Below are positions 1 through 7,614 of a DNA stretch of 64,000 nt, piece after piece; position 1 is the first letter of the stretch; the number at the start of each line of letters is the position of its first letter. The DNA lies in the NCBI RefSeq assembly GCF_023667495.1, contig NZ_JAMOZL010000007.1, positions 186,001-250,000 on the forward strand. The letters run 5' to 3'. This stretch comes from Dyadobacter sp. MSC1_007 (lineage in GTDB: Bacteria > Bacteroidota > Bacteroidia > Cytophagales > Spirosomataceae). The position numbers and the translations under genes were made by a program. The notes under the pieces are model-generated. The model did not search any database and was not told the DNA's origin. It worked only from the letters and a program-made list of their open reading frames with translations.

Positions 1-1
1 G

Positions 2-754
2 GTTAAAGGAAGGGGAGTCCGGTTCATTGGTGACAATATCAGTAACTTCTCCGATGGCGAATTGATCCTGATGGGAGAAAATTTGCCGCACACCTGGCGC
101 GTTGAAGAAGGTGCGAGCAACAGTACCGTCGAAGTAATAATCATCCACTTTTTGCCGAACTGCCTGGGGAGCGAATTGCTGCTCTTGCCAGAAGCTTATC
201 AGATACCAAAACTCTTCGAACGGGCGAAGCGAGGCCTCCTCATTCAGGGGGAAGCCAGAGAAAAAGTGATCGAGTTAATGCATTCGGCTGTTGACGCCGA
301 AAACCTCGACCGGTTGATAGCACTTTTGTCTATTCTTAAAATTTTGGCCGAGGCAAATGAATACGAAACCATCGCGTCAGCACATGCCTTTTATAAGTCG
401 AACGATGCGGAAACACTTCGTTTGAACAAAATCTACGCTTATACGCTTTCCAACTACCGCAACGACATTTCATTGCAGGACGTAGCTTCTATCGCAAATT
501 TGGGTATTACTTCGTTTTGCAGGTATTTCAAATTGATGACTAAAAAGACGTACAATGACTTTCTGGTGGAAATCCGGATCAGTCAGGCGTGCCGGTTTTT
601 GATCGAAGATAAAATGGCTACTGAGGTAATTTGTTTCGAGTGCGGTTTTAACAATGTATCCAATTTTTACCGGCATTTCAAAAAGGTGACTGATATGACG
701 CCATTGGAATACAAAAGGAAATATCTCTACAAAGCCGCACCCGAAATGGTGTGA
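2..754 (+). CDS. AraC-family transcriptional regulator (5' end outside window)
   Basis: A DNA-binding regulator whose reading frame is open to the first base of the window, so the start codon and part of the N-terminal domain are missing. The visible N-terminal part has the cupin-like sensor signature GDNISNFSDGELILMGENLP followed by HTW. The last 100 residues hold the double helix-turn-helix of AraC/XylS proteins, ending in GFNNVSNFYRHFKKVTDMTP, the classic second-helix signature. A TTG at 62 could be read as a start, but the upstream frame keeps the cupin signature going, so I treat the gene as truncated by the window. It converges without any gap on the DoxX gene. The inducer is not predictable; cupin-type AraC proteins usually sense a small metabolite, often a sugar. 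Confidence 0.85.
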   Translation, partial: VKGRGVRFIGDNISNFSDGELILMGENLPHTWRVEEGASNSTVEVIIIHFLPNCLGSELLLLPEAYQIPKLFERAKRGLLIQGEAREKVIELMHSAVDAENLDRLIALLSILKILAEANEYETIASAHAFYKSNDAETLRLNKIYAYTLSNYRNDISLQDVASIANLGITSFCRYFKLMTKKTYNDFLVEIRISQACRFLIEDKMATEVICFECGFNNVSNFYRHFKKVTDMTPLEYKRKYLYKAAPEMV

Positions 755-1189
755 TCATTTATCATGTGTCCTCATCCATTCATCCATCGAATAACGCCCT
801 GAGCCGATAATAGAGAAAGTTATCACCAGGATCAATGTAATCATCGAAAGCCATAATTCTGAGTTGAGATAGGAAAAACCCATCCGGATATTGACAAAGA
901 ATACAGCAGTAAGCAGGATCGGAATCTGGATGAGGGATGCGATTCTGGTCAGGCATCCCATGGCAATCAGGAATCCTCCAAAAATGTGTGCAAAAGCTAC
1001 GTAATGAACGGCTGTAACAGTGTACAGATGGAAATCCAGCCCGGTAACCAAATGAGACAACTTGGTAGTATCGCTGATAAAGCTGATACCTTTAGCAAAC
1101 AAAAAAATCCCCAAAGCAATACGAACTAAATCCATCCAGGCAGGATGATGTGTATCGCCCCAATGCTCGATTCGATCCATCATGTTCAT
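755..1189 (-). CDS. DoxX family membrane protein
   Basis: A 144-residue integral membrane protein with four hydrophobic segments (roughly residues 20-38, 60-80, 84-104, 110-130) and the arrangement of the DoxX/DoxD family, including ARIALGIFLFAKGISF-like first-helix residues (here VRIALGIFLFAKGISF) and the short polar loop before the third helix. DoxX proteins sit in the cytoplasmic membrane and have been linked to thiosulfate:quinone oxidoreduction and redox stress, but most members have no proven function. The first ATG is at 1189, with others at residues 3 and 4. It is transcribed alone and its stop codon abuts that of the AraC gene, so the two genes are convergent. Confidence 0.8.
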   Translation of the reverse strand: MNMMDRIEHWGDTHHPAWMDLVRIALGIFLFAKGISFISDTTKLSHLVTGLDFHLYTVTAVHYVAFAHIFGGFLIAMGCLTRIASLIQIPILLTAVFFVNIRMGFSYLNSELWLSMITLILVITFSIIGSGRYSMDEWMRTHDK

Positions 1190-1282
1190 AACTACAAGAA
1201 GTTTGGTTTGTAGAAAGTTACACTTTTAAATGGACGGAGTCAAGAGTAAATGGATTTTTTCCAAGAGTTTAAATAGCCCGGA

Positions 1283-2578
1283 TCAATGCTTTTCGATGAG
1301 CGAAGTATGTTTGGTATCCTTCATTTTGATGTAAATAATGAGGGATAGAAAAATGCAGGCCGTCACGTACCAGTAATAGTACGTTTCATGCCCTTGATTT
1401 TTAGCCCAAAGCGCGAGGTACTCCGCGGTACCCCCGAAAATGGCCACGGTAAGTGAATAGGGTAATCCCACACCCAAAGCGCGCACTTCCACAGGGAATA
1501 ACTCCGCTTTCACCACGGCATTGATGGACGTATAGCCGCTTACGATGATAAGCGCAGCCATCAGCAACCCGAATGCCGACCATAGTCCGGTGGTGTGACT
1601 TAATGTATTCAGTAATGGATAAGTGAAGATCGTTCCCAGAACACCGAACGAAATCAGTAGGGGCCGCCTGCCTACTTTGTCGCTGATCGCGCCGAAAACA
1701 GGTTGCAGCATTGCAAAAATGAATAATGAGCAGAATGTCAGCATGGTGGACTCGTACTTCGTTAATCCTACCGTATTGACCAGGAACTTCTGCATATAGG
1801 TCGTATAAGTGTAGAACGCAAGCGTACCGCCCATTGTGAGCCCTATTACGACCAGGATCGCTTTCGGGTGTTTAAGAAGCTCTTTGAGCGACCCTTCTTT
1901 CTTTACTTTCAAATCCTTTGCCTGGAATGCTTCTGTTTCGTTCAAATTGGCGCGTAGGTAAAGGGCTACCAATGAGAGCATTGCGCCAATGATGAAAGGA
2001 ATGCGCCAGCCCCATTCATGCATTTGTTTGTCGGTAAGGAAGATATTTTGCAGGATCAATTGCAGGCCAAGCGCGATGAGCTGTCCACCGATAAGCGTTA
2101 CATACTGGAAACTGGAAAAGAAACCACGCTTCTCTTCGGTAGCGACTTCGCTCAGATACGTTGCGGATGTCCCATATTCGCCTCCTACACTTAATCCCTG
2201 CAATAAACGAGCAACCAGCAGCATGATCGGCGCGGCAATCCCGATGCTATTATAACCGGGTAGAAAGGCAATTAGCAGAGAGCCAAACGACATTAGCAAC
2301 ACAGAAATGGTCATGGCGATTTTGCGGCCCTTATTATCCGCCAGTTTTCCAAACACATAGCCACCGATGGGCCGCATCAGAAAACCCACGGCAAAGATGC
2401 CCGCCGTATTCAGAAGTTGTACCGTCGGGTTCGAATCGGGGAAAAAACTATTGGCAAAATAGAGGGAAAAAGCTGAGTAAGCGTACCAGTCATACCATTC
2501 GACGAGGTTACCGGCCGAGCCGCCGATGATGGCTTTAAGACGCCAGCTGGTGTCATTTTTATGTAAAACTTGCTCCAT
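1283..2578 (-). CDS. MFS transporter, metabolite:H+ symporter (KgtP/ProP-like)
   Basis: A 431-residue twelve-helix permease of the major facilitator superfamily. The N-terminus GGSAGNLVEWYDWYAYSAFS is the signature of the metabolite:H+ symporter family that includes alpha-ketoglutarate permease KgtP and proline/betaine transporter ProP. The loop 2-3 motif is present as GGYVFGKLADNKGRK, and the loop 8-9 copy as FGAISDKVGRRPLL. The substrate is likely a dicarboxylate, oxo-acid or zwitterion, but this cannot be decided from sequence. The gene starts 23 bases after the alpha/beta hydrolase on the same strand, so the two are probably co-transcribed. Length is normal for the family and no damage is visible. 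Confidence 0.85.
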   Translation of the reverse strand: MEQVLHKNDTSWRLKAIIGGSAGNLVEWYDWYAYSAFSLYFANSFFPDSNPTVQLLNTAGIFAVGFLMRPIGGYVFGKLADNKGRKIAMTISVLLMSFGSLLIAFLPGYNSIGIAAPIMLLVARLLQGLSVGGEYGTSATYLSEVATEEKRGFFSSFQYVTLIGGQLIALGLQLILQNIFLTDKQMHEWGWRIPFIIGAMLSLVALYLRANLNETEAFQAKDLKVKKEGSLKELLKHPKAILVVIGLTMGGTLAFYTYTTYMQKFLVNTVGLTKYESTMLTFCSLFIFAMLQPVFGAISDKVGRRPLLISFGVLGTIFTYPLLNTLSHTTGLWSAFGLLMAALIIVSGYTSINAVVKAELFPVEVRALGVGLPYSLTVAIFGGTAEYLALWAKNQGHETYYYWYVTACIFLSLIIYIKMKDTKHTSLIEKH

Positions 2579-2601
2579 AAATCGGGTTTGGTTTTCCCAA
2601 T

Positions 2602-3378
2602 TTACTTAAATAAAGTGCAAATCCACACGGCTGCATGTTCGACCAGGCGCGTATGGCCGCTTTTTAGTTCAATATATTGATTTTTAGGAAGGAGCTGCGC
2701 CAGTTTAGTGACGGCTTTCGGTTTTAACAGGCTGTCATAAACGCCTGCGAAAAGGTAAATTGTAACCTGATTGGAATTTGCAGTTTTGACGAGTGCCGGA
2801 ATATCAAACCGTAAATTTCGGAAAGCTACCCAGGACTGGTAAATTGTTTTTCGTCTTTCAGGCGTGTTCAGTACTTGTTGCGTAAATCGTACGAGGCTTT
2901 TGCTGGCCAGGTTCAGTGTACGCGCGACCCGGACGCCAGGAAAAAACACTTGTGGGTGTCGCATCAGCCAACCATAAAACCATCGTGCCGGCGGAATGCG
3001 TGTCGCCAGAGCATACATGGGGTGCTCTGAGACGCCATCCGGTGCTATCAGGAAAGCCCGGTCAATATTTTCAGGAAATGCTTCCAGCGTAGCCAGTGCA
3101 AATCGTCCACCAATGCTGAAACCGGTGATGTCGAAGCGGGTGATATTGTTTTCGTTCAAAAAATGCTGAATGCATGCTTTCCAATCTGTTTTTGAAATAA
3201 CTTCAAACGGTGCATCGGAATTCTCACCATGAAAGGGAAGATCGAAGGCATAGATGGTGTAATGGTGGCCAAGGGATTTTTCAATCGCTTCAAAACAGCC
3301 AGGACCATCCTGTCCGATTCCATGGAATGCAAGGAGAATATTCGGGCCGGAGCCTAGCTTTTTGCAATGAAGGTTCAT
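2602..3378 (-). CDS. alpha/beta hydrolase
   Basis: A 258-residue serine hydrolase of the alpha/beta fold. The oxyanion region LLAFHGIGQDG lies near residue 15, the nucleophile elbow is GFSIGGRF near residue 90, a candidate acid is the Asp of GVYDSLLKP, and the catalytic His is in KSGHTRLVEH near the C-terminus. No signal peptide is visible, so it should be cytoplasmic. The substrate is unknown. It lies between the VapC-like gene (12 bases upstream) and the MFS permease (23 bases downstream), which suggests a single transcript. Assignment to the fold is secure; any more exact activity would be guesswork. Confidence 0.8.
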   Translation of the reverse strand: MNLHCKKLGSGPNILLAFHGIGQDGPGCFEAIEKSLGHHYTIYAFDLPFHGENSDAPFEVISKTDWKACIQHFLNENNITRFDITGFSIGGRFALATLEAFPENIDRAFLIAPDGVSEHPMYALATRIPPARWFYGWLMRHPQVFFPGVRVARTLNLASKSLVRFTQQVLNTPERRKTIYQSWVAFRNLRFDIPALVKTANSNQVTIYLFAGVYDSLLKPKAVTKLAQLLPKNQYIELKSGHTRLVEHAAVWICTLFK

Positions 3379-3390
3379 CGGCCCTTGGTC

Positions 3391-3774
3391 TTACCAGTAA
3401 ACTTCAACGTTATAAATGGCAAAGTTCGGATCTTTGGTGATTATTCTTAACGTTTCCGTCAAACCCTGCACAATAATAAGTCTGTCAAAAGGATCTTTGT
3501 GCAAAAATTCCAACTTGCTGAGGTGAAGCGCATGAGCCAGTGTTATGGGAAGGATTTTAATTTCTGACGCGATTAATAGCGAAAGAAATTCTTCAAAAGA
3601 TTTTTGTAAAGTCAGCTTATTTAAGCTGATTTTTATACTTATCTCCCAAATTGATGCGATGCTTATGTATTTTGTATTCTCCGGATTCTCAATTTCTTTT
3701 TGAGCTTTTATGGAAAGCATGGAATTTCCTTCCATGAACCAGATAAGTGAGTGTGTGTCTAAAAGGTAGTTCAT
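3391..3774 (-). CDS. PIN-domain toxin (VapC-like)
   Basis: A 127-residue PIN-domain protein. The acidic active-site residues are visible in order: Asp6 in YLLDTHSLIWF, Glu in ASIWEISIK, Asp in KDPFDRLIIVQ and a last Asp in ITKDPNFAIY. VapC-type toxins are Mg-dependent endoribonucleases, often cutting tRNA or rRNA, kept silent by a cognate antitoxin made from the gene just upstream. Here the start codon overlaps the antitoxin stop by four bases (ATGA), the usual translational coupling of toxin-antitoxin pairs. The gene is complete and the catalytic residues look intact. Confidence 0.85.
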   Translation of the reverse strand: MNYLLDTHSLIWFMEGNSMLSIKAQKEIENPENTKYISIASIWEISIKISLNKLTLQKSFEEFLSLLIASEIKILPITLAHALHLSKLEFLHKDPFDRLIIVQGLTETLRIITKDPNFAIYNVEVYW

Positions 3775-3980
3775 GGCATATATTCGTTGAAGTCCTCTAA
3801 TGGCTCATCAAAGTCATCCGACATTTTAAACGTACCCTTCATCATTCCGAACTTCAATGGCTTTTTCGTCGGCTCTTTGTTCAGGTGCTTGTTGATCAGG
3901 AAATCGACATAGTCTGAAACCTCTTCTTTCAAATTTTCCGGTAAGACCGATACCTTGTTTAGTAATTCAAGTTCATTCAT
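3771..3980 (-). CDS. VapB-like antitoxin, DUF2281-type
   Basis: A 69-residue acidic protein, MNELELLNKVSVLPENLKEE at its N-terminus, matching the short DUF2281 family commonly found directly upstream of PIN-domain toxins. It should bind and neutralise the downstream VapC-like protein and probably represses its own promoter. An upstream TTG at 4010 would add ten residues, but the ATG at 3980 fits the family start better. The C-terminal half (KKPLKFGMMKGTFKMSDDFD) is the likely toxin-binding tail. The prfB terminator lies immediately upstream, so the pair has its own promoter in the short gap. Confidence 0.75.
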   Translation of the reverse strand: MNELELLNKVSVLPENLKEEVSDYVDFLINKHLNKEPTKKPLKFGMMKGTFKMSDDFDEPLEDFNEYMP

Positions 3981-4017
3981 AGCCTTATATTTTATAGTAA
4001 GGTACCACAAAACAAAA

Positions 4018-4065
4018 AGACCTCCAAACGCCCAGGATAATTGAAACGGTGCGTTTGGAAGGTCT
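4018..4065 (-). terminator. Rho-independent terminator after prfB
   Basis: A strong hairpin with arms AGACCTCCAAACGC and GCGTTTGGAAGGTCT (one bulged base), followed on the minus strand by a T run. It separates prfB from the toxin-antitoxin pair. Confidence 0.75.
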
Positions 4066-4076
4066 CTTTTGTTATT

Positions 4077-5151
4077 TTACGATTCCATTAGGTAGGCCTT
4101 GATGAAATCATTGATCTCACCATTCAATACGGCGTCGGTATTGGAAGTCTGGTAGTCGGTGCGGTGATCTTTCACGCGGCGATCGTCGAGGACGTAGCTG
4201 CGGATTTGTGACCCCCATTCGATTTTCCTTTTGGAAGCTTCCACTTCTGCCCTGGCGGAGTTCCGTTTTTCGAGCTCGATCTGATAAAGACGTGATTTCA
4301 AAAGGCGGATCGCCACTTCTTTGTTCATCAGCTGCGAACGTTCCTGCTGGCAGGCGATGATAATGCCGGACGGTTTGTGGTGCAAACGGACTGCCGTTTC
4401 CACTTTGTTCACATTTTGTCCACCAGCACCGCCTGAACGATAAGTGTCCCAGGTAATATCGGCCAGGTTCACATCGATCTCGATGTTGTCGTCGGCCAAG
4501 GGATACACATACACAGACGTAAACGAGGTGTGACGACGTGCATTGGAATCAAAAGGTGAAATACGGACCAGACGGTGCACGCCATTCTCCGATTTCAGGT
4601 TTCCGTAAGCATATTCGCCGTCGATTTCCAGTGTTACGGATTTGACTCCGGCTACATCGCCATCCTGCAAATCAACCTCCCTAACTTTGTAGCCGTTCTT
4701 TTCCGCCCACATGATGTACATACGCATGAGCATGGAAGCCCAGTCCTGCGACTCGGTACCACCAGCGCCCGCATTGATCTCGATCACGGCCGGCAACTCG
4801 TCGCCTTCTTCGCCCATCATTTTCCGGAACTCGATCTCTTCCAGTTTGTCCGAAAGCTTTTTGCCTTCTTCGTCTACCTCTTCCTCGGTAGCCTCTTTGG
4901 CTTCATAAAATTCCCAGATCGTATCCAGGTCGTCGAGCAGGCGTGCGAGTTCTTCGTATCCGTTGGTCCAGAATTTCAGTCCCCGGATCTCTCTCATTGT
5001 TTTTTCCGCGCGTACTGAATCATTCCAGAACTCGGGCTGAACAGTTTGCTGTTCAAGGTCTTCTAGCTGTCTTTTTCGGTTAGCGTAGTCAAAGATACCT
5101 CCCCAAAGCCTCTACACGGGCTTTCAAGTCTTTCAATTGCTCTGATGTCAT
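4077..5151 (-). CDS. prfB: Peptide chain release factor 2, programmed +1 frameshift
   Basis: Class I release factor that reads UGA and UAA and hydrolyses the peptidyl-tRNA ester. The catalytic GGQ is in [14 protein letters not shown] at about residue 244 and the UGA-reading SPF tripeptide in [13 protein letters not shown] at about residue 199. The gene is read in two frames. The first starts at ATG 5151, gives 20 residues ([20 protein letters not shown]) and meets an in-frame TGA at 5091-5089. Shifting +1 on CTT-TGA-C continues as [15 protein letters not shown] into the long frame, for 357 residues in total (the E. coli protein has 365). A Shine-Dalgarno-like GGGGAGG lies just upstream of the slip site. 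The ATG at 4997 alone would lose the conserved N-terminal helices, so the full frameshifted gene is the better call. Confidence 0.93.
5086..5110 (-). promoter_or_regulatory. Programmed +1 frameshift site of prfB
   Basis: On the minus strand the sequence is GGGGAGGTATCTTTGAC. It has a Shine-Dalgarno-like purine run, the slippery Leu codon CTT (5094-5092), the poor-context stop TGA-C (5091-5088), and continuation in the +1 frame. This is the known autoregulatory switch of RF2: when RF2 is scarce the ribosome pauses at UGA and slips, making more RF2. Confidence 0.93.
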
Positions 5152-5209
5152 TTGAAGTTTGAATTTTAAGTTGAAAAAATAACTACTGTAATACAGGCGA
5201 TTACGATAT

Positions 5210-5279
5210 TGTCATCCTGAGCGCAGTCGAAGGGTGTGGGCAACATCGTGCATACCCTTCGACTACGCTCAGGGTGACA
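5210..5279. repeat. REP-like long palindrome
   Basis: An inverted repeat with 26-bp arms, TGTCATCCTGAGCGCAGTCG continuing into AAGGGT, and ACCCTTCGACTACGCTCAGG continuing into GTGACA, with three mismatches and an 18-base loop. The 'cttcgactacgctcagg' core is an intergenic palindrome I have met in many bacterial genomes, so this is probably one copy of a dispersed repeat family. It sits between prfB and lpdA in a stretch of about 300 bases with no gene. Confidence 0.7.
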
Positions 5280-5321
5280 TTGTGCTTAAACCGTTCCGAC
5301 TATGACAGGAACTGACTCTTA

Positions 5322-5329
5322 CAAAGGTA
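5322..5329 (-). promoter_or_regulatory. Candidate -7 box for prfB
   Basis: The minus strand reads TACCTTTG, matching the Bacteroidota -7 consensus TAnnTTTG. No well-spaced -33 TTTG is evident. If it is used, the REP-like palindrome would be in the prfB leader. Confidence 0.3.
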
Positions 5330-5403
5330 GAACAAATCACAACAATGGTCTGTTTCACTTAAATAGGCCTCTTTGTAGATGTAGGCATTCTGGCAAATCG
5401 TCT

Positions 5404-5411
5404 TAACTTTG
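5404..5411 (+). promoter_or_regulatory. Candidate -7 box for lpdA
   Basis: TAACTTTG matches the Bacteroidota -7 consensus TAnnTTTG and lies 46 bases before the lpdA start, leaving a short leader. A -33 element with ideal spacing is not obvious. Confidence 0.45.
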
Positions 5412-5457
5412 CGAGAAATTTTTGTCAACCCATTTCGAACAATAAAAATACCGGAAA

Positions 5458-6855
5458 ATGGCTCAAACATATGATGTGATTGTAATTGGTAGCGGCCCCG
5501 GGGGTTATCCCGCAGCCATTCGTGCTTCCCAATTAGGACTTAAAGTTGCTATTGTTGAAAAAGAAAGTTTAGGGGGAATCTGCCTTAACTGGGGTTGCAT
5601 TCCGACCAAAGCGTTGCTGAAAAGTGCACAGGTATTTGAATATATCAAGCATGCAAAGGATTATGGGATCAATGTAGCCGACTCTTCTGCGGATTTCGGT
5701 GCGGTGATCAAACGCAGCCGTGGTGTTGCTGATACCATGAGCAAAGGCGTTTCCTTCCTGATGAAAAAGAATAAAATCGACGTCATCATGGGGACTGCAA
5801 AAGTGAAAGGCCAGAAAACGATAGAGGTGACAGATAAGGATGGCAAAAAAACAGATTATTCGGCCAGCAAAGGTGTGATCATCGCAACAGGTGCCCGTGC
5901 CCGCGAGTTGCCTAACATCAAAATCGACGGCGAAAAAATCATTGAATACCGCAAGGCGATGAGCCTTGAAAAGCAACCTGCATCCATGCTGGTGATCGGT
6001 TCAGGTGCTATCGGGATGGAATTTGCATACGTATATGCATCAATGGGCACGAAAGTGACTGTTGTAGAATTCCTGCCAAACCTGGTTCCGGTTGAAGATG
6101 AGGATATCTCAAAAGAAATCGCGAAGCAATACAAAAAACTGGGTGTTGACACTTACGTAAACTCTTCTGTTGAGAAAGTGGATACTGCTGGGAAAGGCTG
6201 CAAAGTGTTTGTTAAAACGCCGGACGGCGAGAAAACTTTCGACGTGGATGTAGTTCTTTCCGCTGCGGGTATCGTTGCCAACATCGAGAATATCGGTCTG
6301 GAAGAAACAGGTATTAAAACTGAAAAAGGTAAAATCCTGGTTAATGAGTGGTACGAAACCAATGTACCGGGCTTCTTCGCAATCGGTGACTGTACACCTG
6401 GCCAGGCATTGGCGCACGTGGCAACGGCCGAAGGCATTATCTGCGCTGAGAAGATTGCAGGACACAAAACCGAAGCATTGGATTACGACAATATCCCGGG
6501 ATGTACTTATTGCCAGCCTGAAATTGCTTCGGTAGGATATACCGAGAAAAAGGCCAAAGAGGCGGGTTACGATATCAAAGTAGGTAAATTCCCATTCAAA
6601 GCTTCCGGTAAGGCGGTTGGAGCGGGCGTTACCGACGGTTTCGTCAAAGTGATCTTCGACGCGAAATACGGTGAATTCCTTGGAGCTCACATGATCGGCG
6701 CCAACGTTACTGAAATGATCGCCGAAGTAGTTGTAGCGCGTAAGCTTGAAACGACTTCCCACGAGATCATGCGTGCCGTACACCCACACCCAACAATGTC
6801 AGAAGCATTGAAAGGTGCCACTGAGGCGGCTTACGGAGAAGCGATTGATTTATAA
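5458..6855 (+). CDS. lpdA: Dihydrolipoyl dehydrogenase
   Basis: The FAD-dependent E3 component that reoxidises dihydrolipoamide in the pyruvate and 2-oxoglutarate dehydrogenase complexes and passes electrons to NAD. The 465-residue protein shows the N-terminal FAD motif GSGPGGYPAAIRASQLG, the redox-active disulfide in GGICLNWGCIPTKAL (about residues 40-54), the NAD-binding motif GSGAIGMEFAYVYASMG (about 181-197), the second FAD motif FAIGDCTPGQALAH, and the C-terminal catalytic His-Glu dyad in HPHPTMSEAL. Length is typical and all key residues are intact. It is monocistronic here, with a terminator 50 bases downstream; the E1 and E2 genes are not in the window. Confidence 0.96.
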   Translation: MAQTYDVIVIGSGPGGYPAAIRASQLGLKVAIVEKESLGGICLNWGCIPTKALLKSAQVFEYIKHAKDYGINVADSSADFGAVIKRSRGVADTMSKGVSFLMKKNKIDVIMGTAKVKGQKTIEVTDKDGKKTDYSASKGVIIATGARARELPNIKIDGEKIIEYRKAMSLEKQPASMLVIGSGAIGMEFAYVYASMGTKVTVVEFLPNLVPVEDEDISKEIAKQYKKLGVDTYVNSSVEKVDTAGKGCKVFVKTPDGEKTFDVDVVLSAAGIVANIENIGLEETGIKTEKGKILVNEWYETNVPGFFAIGDCTPGQALAHVATAEGIICAEKIAGHKTEALDYDNIPGCTYCQPEIASVGYTEKKAKEAGYDIKVGKFPFKASGKAVGAGVTDGFVKVIFDAKYGEFLGAHMIGANVTEMIAEVVVARKLETTSHEIMRAVHPHPTMSEALKGATEAAYGEAIDL

Positions 6856-6903
6856 TATTGGGGCTTTCGGCTTCGGCTGACTGCTTTCGAAATATCGATT
6901 AAC

Positions 6904-6942
6904 AACAATGCCCGGAAATTTTTCCGGGCATTGTTGTTTTTT
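6904..6942 (+). terminator. Rho-independent terminator after lpdA
   Basis: A perfect 14-bp stem (AACAATGCCCGGAA with TTCCGGGCATTGTT) and a short loop are followed by a run of six T. Confidence 0.9.
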
Positions 6943-7106
6943 GGCGTTTATTGGGATTAAATTTAATTCATAACACTGCTCAGCTTCCTATGTCTGTCAA
7001 CGCATTATCAGGGCAATATTCCGAAAATCTGGGAAAATTCCTGCGCCTGAACCGCGTCGCGGACAAATTACATCGTGGAAATCCGAATCACAAAACCAGA
7101 CATTCG

Positions 7107-7589
7107 ATGGACATTAGCAGTGATGATGTGATGCAGCTCTTAAAGAGTTTAAATACGCATGAAGTGAAATACTTGCTCGTTGGCGGTATGGCAGGAGTTG
7201 TCCATGGACATATCCGTACTACACTGGACATGGACTTATGGATTGGCAATACGCATAAGAATACAGAAGCGTTTGTTTGTGCATTGGTAGAAAATGATGT
7301 TGTTGGCGCTGAACTTTTACGAACAATGCCGCTGATTTTTGGCTGGACATCGATTCGCTTCGGAAAATCTGGTTTCGAGCTAGACTTAGGACATTCATTA
7401 AAGGCATTTGCTGAAACGGACTTTGACGCTTGTTACAATCGAGGCTTAGTTGCCGACTATGACGGCGTACCGTTCCGAGTAATCCATTTGCGTGATCTCA
7501 TCACCGAGAAGAAAGCAACGGCGAGAAAAAAAGACATTGCCGATGTCGAAGAATTACAACGCATTTGGGAGGAGCAAAACCGACCATAG
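7107..7589 (+). CDS. Nucleotidyltransferase-fold protein (DUF6036/MNT-like)
   Basis: A 160-residue protein with a minimal nucleotidyltransferase core: GGMAGVVHGHIRTTLDMDLW near residues 25-45 carries the G-G and D-x-D metal-binding pattern seen in MNT, AbiEii and DUF6036 proteins. The C-terminal AADE-like part contains VIHLRDLITEKKATARKKDI with a trailing DVEEL, also typical (Lys/Arg helix, then an Asp). Such proteins may transfer nucleotides to tRNA or to partner proteins and are often toxin or antitoxin partners, but no HEPN or AbiEi-like partner lies next to it. Reading from a start at 6951 would add 52 residues with no family resemblance; the ATG at 7107 sits right before the domain and is preferred. 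Its stop codon is inside the terminator stem. Confidence 0.7.
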   Translation: MDISSDDVMQLLKSLNTHEVKYLLVGGMAGVVHGHIRTTLDMDLWIGNTHKNTEAFVCALVENDVVGAELLRTMPLIFGWTSIRFGKSGFELDLGHSLKAFAETDFDACYNRGLVADYDGVPFRVIHLRDLITEKKATARKKDIADVEELQRIWEEQNRP

Positions 7590-7610
7590 GTGTCCTATGG
7601 TCGGTCTTTT
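7579..7610. terminator. Bidirectional terminator
   Basis: A perfect 12-bp stem (ACCGACCATAGG, CCTATGGTCGGT) with a three-base loop, followed by CTTTT, lies between two convergent genes. The TAG stop of the upstream gene is within the left arm. Confidence 0.85.
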
Positions 7611-7614
7611 ATGA

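Noticed and set aside
6109-6789. 226-residue open frame antisense to lpdA
   Set aside because: It is a shadow of a clearly functional dehydrogenase gene on the other strand.
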